From: JAVBKB01 sp031554275
GTDB lineage: Bacteria; Bacillota; Bacilli; JARBTR01
Assembly (NCBI GenBank): GCA_031554275.1
Contig: JAVBKB010000167.1
Span: 1 to 22,377, forward strand
Reading direction: 5' to 3'
DNA length: 22,377 nucleotides
Shown here piece by piece: positions 16,415 through 22,377 of this stretch; the stretch's first letter is position 1; each line of letters begins with the position of its first letter. The notes under the pieces were generated by a model. That model searched no databases and was not told where the DNA came from. It worked only from the letters and a program-made list of their open reading frames with translations. Both the position numbers and the translations under genes were made by a program.

Positions 16415-16498
16415 ATTTGAAGATGGTGCTGAGAGAGAGTTGTGTGCAACACATCATCACAAAACTATATAAGAGTTTCTTGAAAGGTTGATTTTGTT

Positions 16499-17074
16499 TT
16501 GGAGCAAAAATACATTTCCATGAAAGAATCAAATTTTGGTTGGATGTTTGAAATGGAGCCATACATTTGTGAAGAGGATTTGGATTGTATTCAACCATTA
16601 TCTCCTGAATACAGTTCGAAACTATGGATTGAGCATATTAGTAAGCGCCGGCACTTAATGCTTGAAGGAGAAAAGGATTGGACCGATTCATTGCACAAAG
16701 CTGATTATAATTGGTCTGATGACTGGGATTCGAACTATACCAAAGGACTGTCAGATTTCTTGAGAGATCAAATATTCTTACATAAAGACGATACTGTTTT
16801 GTATTTTTGGAAGAAGGAAGCAGCAGTTGAAACTAAATGGGGAGTCTTTTTGCGAAATTGGATTCACTTTCTCTTTGAAGAAGAATCACCAATATTATTT
16901 AATGTTCGCACAGGGTTTGCACTAAAGTTTAGTGTTCATGGTCTATTGTTCATTGGTGGGAAGTTTGTACAGCATCAATGCATTGGTTGTGAATTTAACC
17001 TAGATCTTTGGCACTCTTGTCTTAAGTTTGAAGTTAAACCATTAATCATCTCTTCTTGTCGCCAACTTGGGTAG
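16499..17074 (+). CDS. DUF2947-like protein of unknown function
   Basis: The 191-residue soluble protein is rich in Trp and acidic residues. Its pattern is W(M)FEME near residue 15, EEDLDCIQPLSPEYSSKLW (25-43), a DW...W...W run at about 60-75, then DDTVLYFWKKEAAVETKWGVFLRNWIHFLFEEESPILF (97-134). This matches my memory of DUF2947 proteins, known mainly from gammaproteobacteria. The last 40 residues, with three Cys, do not obviously belong to that family. The start is TTG at 16499 (AAAGG 11 nt upstream) or ATG at 16520 (GGAG 15 nt upstream). No function can be given. Confidence 0.65.
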   Translation: MEQKYISMKESNFGWMFEMEPYICEEDLDCIQPLSPEYSSKLWIEHISKRRHLMLEGEKDWTDSLHKADYNWSDDWDSNYTKGLSDFLRDQIFLHKDDTVLYFWKKEAAVETKWGVFLRNWIHFLFEEESPILFNVRTGFALKFSVHGLLFIGGKFVQHQCIGCEFNLDLWHSCLKFEVKPLIISSCRQLG

Positions 17075-17178
17075 GAAAGTATTGATATTTCGTCAATTTG
17101 AAGATAGTGTCGGGAAGGCGTGTATTAAGTTGAGCAATGAAATTGTGTATTCTACACGAACCACTTGCTAATAGCAGT

Positions 17179-17206
17179 TTGTGTTTGGCGTATGATACGG
17201 TATGAT
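17179..17206 (+). promoter_or_regulatory. Candidate promoter of yjdM
   Basis: TTGTGT (17179-17184), a 16-bp spacer and TATGAT (17201-17206) form a moderate sigma-A match, with TATGATA repeated 10 bp apart (17191 and 17201). A perfect 7-base Spo0A-box word (TTCGACA, 17222-17228) lies just past the predicted start, at a repressing position. Such a word is expected a few times by chance in a window this size. Confidence 0.4.
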
Positions 17207-17284
17207 AGAAGGGTCGCAGGTTTCGACAGTCAGCTGATGACGAATATTTATTTTTAAAAAACAGTTTAAGAGGAGAGAAATTTT

Positions 17285-17623
17285 ATGACACAAATCCCTA
17301 ATTGCCCGCAATGTAAGTCTACATATACTTATGAGGATGGTGAACACTTTGTCTGTCCTGAATGTGCCCACGAGTGGCAAAATGCGTCAATGGTGGTTCT
17401 TGATGAAACCATTGAGGTAAAAGATGCAAACGGAAACATCCTTCAGGATGGTGATTCTGTCACAATTATCAAAGACCTTAAGGTCAAAGGAAGCTCATCC
17501 TCTTTGAAGCAGGGAACAAAGGTGAAAAGTATTCGCCTTGTCGATGGTGACCATAACATTGATTGCAAAATTGAGGGCTTTGGTGCAATGCAATTGAAAT
17601 CTGAGTTCGTGAGAAAAGCGTAA
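17285..17623 (+). CDS. yjdM: YjdM/PhnA-family zinc-ribbon protein
   Basis: The 112-residue protein has an N-terminal zinc ribbon with Cys pairs CPQC and CPEC (residues 7-10 and 24-27). A beta-rich PhnA domain follows (about 40-112) with [35 protein letters not shown]. The family was named after the E. coli phosphonate operon, but it does not itself break phosphonates and its role is unknown. The ATG has AGAGGAG upstream. It is a single-gene unit between a candidate promoter and the terminator at 17867-17905. Confidence 0.9.
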   Translation: MTQIPNCPQCKSTYTYEDGEHFVCPECAHEWQNASMVVLDETIEVKDANGNILQDGDSVTIIKDLKVKGSSSSLKQGTKVKSIRLVDGDHNIDCKIEGFGAMQLKSEFVRKA

Positions 17624-17866
17624 GCTTTTGGAAGTTAGAATTGCGCATGGACGTGAATTCGATTTGTCTATTTGAGATATATTATTCTGGAAAAGCTTCT
17701 GCTAAACTAGAAGCCAACAATGGAGTTAAGAGAATGGCATGAATTTGTCGGATGAAAACCATTCTTCATTTGGATAACATTCGTTTCATAAGAGATAACC
17801 AAATCCGTATTGAATCTTGTGAAAATCTTGACAAAATAGGTGCCATCACAAATTATTAATCCGAAA
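17624..17866. other. Gene-less stretch after yjdM
   Basis: This stretch has no supported reading frame. It contains ATTTGG and CCAAAT arms (about 17775-17812) that could pair across some 25 nt, and a near-consensus promoter at 17828-17856 that is listed separately. Confidence 0.4.
17828..17856 (+). promoter_or_regulatory. Near-consensus promoter pointing into a terminator
   Basis: TTGACA (17828-17833), exactly 17 bp, then AATTAT (17851-17856). The predicted start near 17863 is only a few bases before the hairpin at 17867. Any transcript would be about 45 nt, unless it reads through antisense to the YegP-like gene. Confidence 0.45.
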
Positions 17867-17905
17867 AAAATGAGATATTGCCAAAATTCGGCGATATCTC
17901 ATTTT
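17867..17905. terminator. Bidirectional terminator between yjdM and the YegP-like gene
   Basis: A 16-bp stem (17867-17882 with 17890-17905, arms beginning AAAATGAGATAT), including one G-U pair, has a 7-nt loop. A-rich and T-rich arms on both sides let it work in both directions. It lies between convergent genes. Confidence 0.85.
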
Positions 17906-17950
17906 CATTTTATGATTTCAATCGAAGTTAAACTTTTCCAACTTTGTCGA

Positions 17951-18133
17951 CTATTCAACAGTTTCATCTTTAACTTCGGATTTAGCATTCACACCATTCT
18001 TAATCGATTCAATTGTTGATTTTGCCGCTGCTTTCGTTGTATACATTTCGCTTTGCAAAACCACTTGATGATTGCCAGACTTTAAAACAAAGTAGTATTG
18101 TTTATTCTTTGCTTGTTTAATTACAAAATACAT
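17951..18133 (-). CDS. One-repeat YegP-like protein (DUF1508)
   Basis: The 60-residue protein carries one DUF1508 repeat: MYFVIKQAKNKQYYFVLKSG, then a Q(S)EMYTTKAAAKSTIESIKNGV segment (about 28-49), then a short acidic tail. E. coli YegP has two such repeats; single-repeat versions are common. The function is unknown. The ATG at 18133 is chosen because AAGGTGA stands 6 nt upstream; a GTG at 18142 overlaps that site. Confidence 0.85.
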   Translation of the reverse strand: MYFVIKQAKNKQYYFVLKSGNHQVVLQSEMYTTKAAAKSTIESIKNGVNAKSEVKDETVE

Positions 18134-18437
18134 TGCATTCACCTTCTTTCTTTCGATTTTGATTTCCCTATCAGTTTATCAAATCGAGCGAGTAATGAAT
18201 AGTGGAATTATACCGAATCATGTAGCAGTAATTCGGATTTCGACAAGAACCACTAGTTTATCCGTATTTTGGGTTTTTATTGGTTTTGGGAAATTATTTT
18301 TAAAATTGGCATGGTTCAAGGATCTTGATTTTTCTATCATTATGGGCACTTTTCATCAAATTACACCAATATTCTTTGAATATTTGTGCGAAATATCAAA
18401 AATATAGTAAGAATTTAAGAACTTTGAGGATTTCTGA
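18134..18437. other. Divergent intergenic region between YegP-like gene and fixA
   Basis: About 300 nt lie between the YegP-like start and the fixA promoter. CCGAAT and ATTCGG arms (about 18213-18236) could form a small stem. A perfect Spo0A-box word (TTCGACA, 18239-18245; extended TTGTCGAAA on the - strand) is present. An 82-codon + strand frame at 18159-18407 lacks a ribosome binding site and resembles no protein I know, so I do not call it a gene. Confidence 0.4.
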
Positions 18438-18466
18438 TTGAATAATAGTGTTACTTTCATTAGAAT
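18438..18466 (+). promoter_or_regulatory. Sigma-A promoter of fixABCX
   Basis: TTGAAT (18438-18443), a 17-bp spacer and TAGAAT (18461-18466) give a good sigma-A match. The predicted start near 18473 leaves a short leader of about 28 nt before fixA. I see no sigma-54 (GG-N10-GC) element like those that drive fix genes in diazotrophs. Confidence 0.65.
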
Positions 18467-18500
18467 AAATAAGGATACCATTTTTCTTGGAGGAGAAAAC

Positions 18501-19334
18501 ATGCACATTATTGTTTGCGTTAAACAAGTACCAGATACAAAGATTATTAAAATCAATCCGAAAACCAATACGCTTGATCGTTCAAGTGCACCTGCAATTC
18601 TTAATCCTTTCGATGCACATGCTGTACAGGAAGCTGTAAAGATTAAGGGTGTAACAGGTGGGAGTGTTTCAGTGTTGTCAATGGGACCACCACAAGCAAC
18701 AGCTGTCATTAAGAAAAGTGTCGAAATAGGGGCAGATAAAGGCTATCTTATTTCGGACCGTGCATTTGCTGGTGCTGATACGTTAGCAACTAGTTATGCG
18801 CTTTATAGTGCAATAGAAAAGATTTCTTCAGAGGATTCGATAGACCTAGTAATCTGTGGGAAACATGCCATCGATGGTGATACTGGACAGGTTGGACCAG
18901 GAATTGCACGCCGTTTGAACATCCCGCCGATTACAAATGTTATTGAAGTTTTGGAAGTCAATGAAGCAGAGAAAACTATCTTTCTCAAAAGAAAGCTTCA
19001 GAATGGGTATGAAATTGTTCAAAGCCAACTCCCTTGCATGATCACAGTTGAGAAGGAGATTAACGAAATCGCTTACTCTCCACTGCCGAATATGATCAAG
19101 GCAGCACGTTACACACCACAAGTTTGGACTCTTGAAGATTTAGGAGACAAAGTAGAGAGAGAGAAACTTGGTTTGAAAGGTTCTCCTACTATAGTTGGTA
19201 AAATGTTTACCCCACCACAAGCTTCTGCGAATGGTAGAAGACTTGAAGGTAGTCCAGTTGAAATGGTGAACGAGTTAATGGAATGTCTCTATGAGAAAAG
19301 AAATCTATTCTCTCTAAAGAAGGAGGAGTGCTGA
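18501..19334 (+). CDS. fixA: FixA, electron-transfer flavoprotein beta subunit
   Basis: FixA forms a heterodimer with FixB; in the FixABCX complex it holds the flavin that takes NADH electrons and splits them between two paths. The 277-residue protein has the EtfB features VKQVPDTKIIKINP (8-20), LNPFDAHAVQEAV (34-46), GADTLATSYAL (91-101) and CGKHAIDGDTGQVGP (119-133), the last two being nucleotide- and flavin-binding regions. The ATG at 18501 follows GGAGGAG; an in-frame TTG upstream overlaps the promoter. It is first of four genes with gaps of 0-2 nt. Confidence 0.95.
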   Translation: MHIIVCVKQVPDTKIIKINPKTNTLDRSSAPAILNPFDAHAVQEAVKIKGVTGGSVSVLSMGPPQATAVIKKSVEIGADKGYLISDRAFAGADTLATSYALYSAIEKISSEDSIDLVICGKHAIDGDTGQVGPGIARRLNIPPITNVIEVLEVNEAEKTIFLKRKLQNGYEIVQSQLPCMITVEKEINEIAYSPLPNMIKAARYTPQVWTLEDLGDKVEREKLGLKGSPTIVGKMFTPPQASANGRRLEGSPVEMVNELMECLYEKRNLFSLKKEEC

Positions 19335-19335
19335 T

Positions 19336-20394
19336 ATGTCTGAGCAATCTTTGTCTGCGACTGCTAAATTGCAAAATGCAACAGCGCATAAAGGCGTATG
19401 GGTATATATTGAACAGTCTGAGGGTGTCATTGAGGGAGTTTCCCTTGAGTTACTTGGCGCCGGTCGTCAACTAGCAGATAAGCTTGATGTACCACTGGCT
19501 GGTGTTCTTCTTGGAGACAATGTTAAACCACTTTGTGAACAATTAATTGCGTACGGTGCTGATGAAGTGTACCTAATGGAACATCCGCTTTTGAAAGATT
19601 ATCGTACTGAGCCCTACTTAAAGGGTGTATATGATTTTTCAATGAAATATAAGCCGGAAATCTTTTTGTTTGGTGCAACACCAAACGGAAAGGATATTTC
19701 CAGTGCGGTTGCAACCGATCTTGCAACTGGACTAACAGCAGATACAACTATGCTAGATATTGATATTGAAAATCGATTATTCGAAGCAAGTAGACCCGCT
19801 TTTGGCGGAAATATTATGGCAACAATCCTTTGTAAAGAACGCCGACCACAAATGGCGACAGTTCGACCAAAGGTGATGAAAGCATTAGAACCCGACACCT
19901 CACGCAAAGGGAAAATTATTGAATTACCATTTGTGATGAAGGCAGAAGATATTCGAACAAAAGTGATTGAAATTGTTAGAGATGCTACAAATCAAAAGTC
20001 GTTAGCAGATGCAGATATAGTTGTTTCCATTGGCAAAGGTGTTGCCGATGAGAAAGGTGTACAAATGGCTAATCAGCTTGCAGAGACTATTGGTGGTACA
20101 GTCGGAGGCACTCGTGATGTTGTAGAGCTAGGGTTATTGCCCCATTCATTACAAATTGGGCAAACTGGCGAAACAGTGACACCAAAGATCTTCATTTCGA
20201 TTGCAAGTTCTGGAGCCATTCAACACGTTGTTGGCATGAAAAACTCTGATATGATTATTGCAATTAATAACAATGAGAAGGCACCAATCTTTGATGTGGC
20301 AACCTATTCAATTGTTGGCGATGCCTATGAAATAGTACCGATGCTTACTGAATCGTTCAAAGCAAATGCAGCCAAATGGAAGAAGGAGGTGTAG
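19336..20394 (+). CDS. fixB: FixB, electron-transfer flavoprotein alpha subunit
   Basis: FixB passes electrons on to FixC (to quinone) and carries an FAD in its C-terminal domain. The 352-residue protein shows the N-terminal domain (about 20-205) with LFGATPNGKDISSAVATDL (111-129). The FAD signature IGQTGETVTPKIF and SSGAIQHVVGMKNSDMIIAIN (274-311) ends in APIFDVA. The usual GISGAIQH reads ASSGAIQH here. A consensus AAGGAGGAG lies within the fixA end and the ATG is 1 nt past the fixA stop, so coupling is expected. Confidence 0.95.
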   Translation: MSEQSLSATAKLQNATAHKGVWVYIEQSEGVIEGVSLELLGAGRQLADKLDVPLAGVLLGDNVKPLCEQLIAYGADEVYLMEHPLLKDYRTEPYLKGVYDFSMKYKPEIFLFGATPNGKDISSAVATDLATGLTADTTMLDIDIENRLFEASRPAFGGNIMATILCKERRPQMATVRPKVMKALEPDTSRKGKIIELPFVMKAEDIRTKVIEIVRDATNQKSLADADIVVSIGKGVADEKGVQMANQLAETIGGTVGGTRDVVELGLLPHSLQIGQTGETVTPKIFISIASSGAIQHVVGMKNSDMIIAINNNEKAPIFDVATYSIVGDAYEIVPMLTESFKANAAKWKKEV

Positions 20395-20396
20395 GC

Positions 20397-21692
20397 ATGT
20401 CTGAAAAATTTGATGTAATCGTAGTTGGAGCAGGCCCTGCTGGATCAGCAACTGCACTTGAATGCGCTAAAAAAGGTTTGAAGGTTGTCTTGATTGAGCG
20501 CGGAGAATACCCTGGTTCAAAGAATGTGATGGGCGGGATTTTGTATCGCAAACAACTCGAAGAGCTTGTACCTGAGTTTTGGAAGGACGCACCCCTTGAA
20601 AGACCGATTATTGAGCAGCGTTTTTGGATAATGGGTGAGAAATCTAACGTATCTTTCGGCTACAAAGGCAAAGACTGGGCAGAGGAACCTTATAACTGTT
20701 TTTCAGTAATGCGTGCGAAATTTGACCCTTGGCTTGCGAAAAAGGCTGTAGAGGCAGGAGCACTTTTAATCAATGAAACTGTTGTTCTTGAATGTCTAGT
20801 CGAAAATGGAAAGGCAATCGGTGTTCGTACAGACCGCCCAGATGGCGATCTTTACGCAGATGTTATCGTGTTGGCTGATGGCGTTAATTCACTGCTTGCC
20901 AAGCAACTTGGCTGTCATAAAGAATTGCACCCAGAACATGTTGCGCTTGCAGTAATGGAAGTTATCAAATTGCCAAAAGATGTGATTAATAATCGCTTCA
21001 ATGTTTCTGAAAACGAGGGCGTTACGATAGAATTATTTGGTGATTCTACTAAAGGAAACCTTGGAACGAGTTTCATTTACACCAATAAAGAAAGCATCAG
21101 TATTGGTGTTGGTACTACGCTTTCTTCCATGATTAGCGCAAAAATCAAACCATATGAATTGTTGGATCATTTGAAATCGCATCCAGTAGTGGCACCGCTC
21201 ATCGAAGGTGGCGAGACGCAAGAATATTTAGCGCACTTAATTCCTGAAGGTGGTTATAATCAAGTGCCTAAAGTAGTCGGCAATGGTTTCTGTATTGTGG
21301 GCGATGCAGCACAGCTTGTTAATGGTATTCATCGTGAAGGCTCAAATATGGCAATGCATTCAGGTAAATTAGCTGCAGTGGCTATTGCTGAAGCAAAACA
21401 AAAAAATGATTTTTCTGAGAATGGCTTGATGAGATACAAAAAGGCCTTGGATGAAAGTTTCGTGATGAAAGACTTGAAGAAATACAAGGATGCTGCTCAT
21501 TTATTAGAGCATAATCCAGTGTACTTTAAAGAGTATATTCCATTTGTAAATGAAGCGATGCATGAATTCTTTACAGTGGATGGCGTTTCAAAGAAAGAAA
21601 AGCAGAAACTCATTATGAAGCAAATTAAAGGAAAACGTGGTTTGGTTGGCATGATGAAAGATGTCTACAAAATCTGGAAGGCGGTTAAATAA
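20397..21692 (+). CDS. fixC: FixC, FAD-dependent ETF-quinone oxidoreductase
   Basis: FixC belongs to the geranylgeranyl-reductase/ETF-QO-like flavoprotein family. It takes the high-potential electrons from FixAB and is thought to reduce membrane quinone. The 431-residue protein has the dinucleotide fold VVGAGPAGSATALECAKKGL at the N-terminus (GxGxxG at 11-16), GSKNVMGGILY (40-50) and the second FAD motif GFCIVGDAAQLVNGIHREGSNMAMHSG in the last third. It lacks the ferredoxin domain of mitochondrial ETF-QO, which FixX supplies. The ATG at 20397 has AGGAGGTG upstream; longer frames run into fixB. Confidence 0.95.
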   Translation: MSEKFDVIVVGAGPAGSATALECAKKGLKVVLIERGEYPGSKNVMGGILYRKQLEELVPEFWKDAPLERPIIEQRFWIMGEKSNVSFGYKGKDWAEEPYNCFSVMRAKFDPWLAKKAVEAGALLINETVVLECLVENGKAIGVRTDRPDGDLYADVIVLADGVNSLLAKQLGCHKELHPEHVALAVMEVIKLPKDVINNRFNVSENEGVTIELFGDSTKGNLGTSFIYTNKESISIGVGTTLSSMISAKIKPYELLDHLKSHPVVAPLIEGGETQEYLAHLIPEGGYNQVPKVVGNGFCIVGDAAQLVNGIHREGSNMAMHSGKLAAVAIAEAKQKNDFSENGLMRYKKALDESFVMKDLKKYKDAAHLLEHNPVYFKEYIPFVNEAMHEFFTVDGVSKKEKQKLIMKQIKGKRGLVGMMKDVYKIWKAVK

Positions 21693-21971
21693 ATGACTAC
21701 ACTTGAAGAAAAACAGTATACATTACGATTTAAAGCAAATTCTGTTTCACATTTGTCTGTGTTGGATCATTCTATTTGCCAAGATAAATGTCCTGATAAG
21801 ATTTGTACGCTATTCTGCCCTGCAGAGGTATATAAGTGGGAAGGACAGCGTATGCAAGTAGGCTATGAGGGATGTCACGAATGTGGAAGCTGTCGTATTG
21901 GTTGTCCAAATGATAACATTAAATGGGAATATCCAAAAGGCGGCTACGGGATTGTATTTAGATTAGCTTAA
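21693..21971 (+). CDS. fixX: FixX, ferredoxin-like iron-sulfur protein
   Basis: FixX is the small iron-sulfur partner of FixC. The 92-residue protein has eight Cys: 29, 33, 38, 42 in the first half, and the classic cluster motif CHECGSCRIGCP with Cys61, 64, 67 and 71. FixX proteins are usually assigned one or two [4Fe-4S] clusters. The start codon follows the fixC stop with no gap. It ends the operon; the next terminator is 120 nt downstream. Confidence 0.95.
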   Translation: MTTLEEKQYTLRFKANSVSHLSVLDHSICQDKCPDKICTLFCPAEVYKWEGQRMQVGYEGCHECGSCRIGCPNDNIKWEYPKGGYGIVFRLA

Positions 21972-22090
21972 CTTTGTTGAAGTGGATTATGTATCCTTTT
22001 TATTAATATGATTCAGAACTGTTGTAGTTCAGAAGATCGTTCGTAGGATTAGGCAATTTGTCTTCAATGATTATAGGTTGACCAGAAAAG

Positions 22091-22149
22091 AAGAGAGTGT
22101 GGAACGAAAGTAGATGAAAATCTGCTTTCGTTCCACACTCTCTTTTTTT
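22091..22149 (+). terminator. Very long terminator downstream of fixABCX
   Basis: A 24-bp stem (22091-22114 with 22121-22144, arms containing GAGTGTGGAACG) with a single G-U pair and the 6-nt loop TGAAAA leads into seven T residues (22143-22149). The - strand side also has a T-rich flank, so it may serve a convergent gene outside the window. Confidence 0.9.
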
Positions 22150-22377
22150 GTTACAAGCATTAAACATGCACTTTCACAAATCAAACATTATCGACAAACA
22201 GAGGAACATACATTAGGAAGAAGCGACATTATTTGCAAAAAAAGAAAAAGAAGTTGACGAAACCAATCATGTTAGATAATGTAAAGATGAAAATTGATAG
22301 AAATAACAGAATACCCATGGATAATGACGAATGGTAGCACAATTGTAAAAAGGAAATAATCCTTTTATCGATAGAAA
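22150..22377. other. Gene-less right edge with candidate promoter
   Basis: No gene is visible. TTGACG (22254-22259) followed by TAATGT (22277-22282, 17 bp) or GATAAT (22275-22280, 15 bp) is a plausible + strand promoter for a gene beyond the window. A small hairpin, AAAAGGA/TCCTTTT (22348-22354 with 22360-22366), lies at the edge. Confidence 0.4.

Noticed and set aside
18159..18407. 82-codon + strand frame upstream of fixA.
   Set aside because: No ribosome binding site, irregular composition, overlap with the promoter region of the - strand YegP-like gene, and no recognisable motif.
1..22377. CRISPR arrays, tRNA or rRNA genes, transposase genes, prophage genes.
   Set aside because: I looked on both strands and saw no regularly spaced repeats, no cloverleaf, no rRNA motifs and no transposase or phage-type proteins.

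Overview
The window is AT-rich DNA from an endospore-forming Bacillota, most likely class Bacilli. The main reason is gene order. Acetyl-CoA carboxylase genes, an Asp23-family gene, nusB, xseA-xseB, ispA, dxs, tlyA, recN, spoIVB and spo0A follow each other on the + strand, as in the Bacillus chromosome. SpoIVB and Spo0A are sporulation proteins. Strong AGGAGG-type ribosome binding sites, frequent TTG and GTG starts, and long stem plus T-run terminators agree. Genus and species cannot be decided from the sequence.

Layout. (1) 1-636: a terminator for an unseen upstream gene, a 177-bp nearly perfect palindrome (MITE-like), and a candidate promoter. (2) 637-2962: accB-accC-yqhY, fatty-acid precursor synthesis with its Asp23-family companion, ended by a large composite hairpin terminator. 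(3) 3341-9006: nusB-xseA-xseB-ispA-dxs-tlyA, tightly packed housekeeping genes. folD, which lies between nusB and xseA in B. subtilis, is absent. (4) 9045-9541: a roughly 500-bp gene-less leader with a nested hairpin, where B. subtilis has ahrC (argR). (5) 9542-15502: recN, then an insertion relative to B. subtilis (a SUKH/SMI1-KNR4 protein and a divergent MarR-type regulator with three AGGTACC operator copies), then spoIVB and spo0A. (6) 15503-18500: a looser accessory stretch with a small bacterial-PH-type membrane protein, a DUF2947-like protein, a YjdM/PhnA zinc-ribbon protein and a one-repeat YegP-like (DUF1508) protein, separated by structured non-coding DNA. (7) 18501-21971: a complete fixABCX operon with its own promoter, followed by a 24-bp-stem terminator.

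How the genes work together. accBC make the biotin carrier and biotin carboxylase half of acetyl-CoA carboxylase, and yqhY is the gene genetically linked to its control in Bacillus. ispA and dxs supply isoprenoid precursors (quinones, undecaprenyl phosphate). xseAB and recN handle DNA ends and repair. SpoIVB (the sigma-K checkpoint protease) and Spo0A (master regulator) control sporulation. FixABCX is the electron-bifurcating system that couples NADH oxidation to quinone and ferredoxin or flavodoxin reduction. Its presence in a Bacilli-like spore-former, with no nif genes in view, is the most biologically interesting part of the window. I did not find a convincing wholly undescribed system. 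The best non-coding leads are the 177-bp palindrome, the MarR operator array, the recN leader and a promoter firing directly into a hairpin at 17828-17905.
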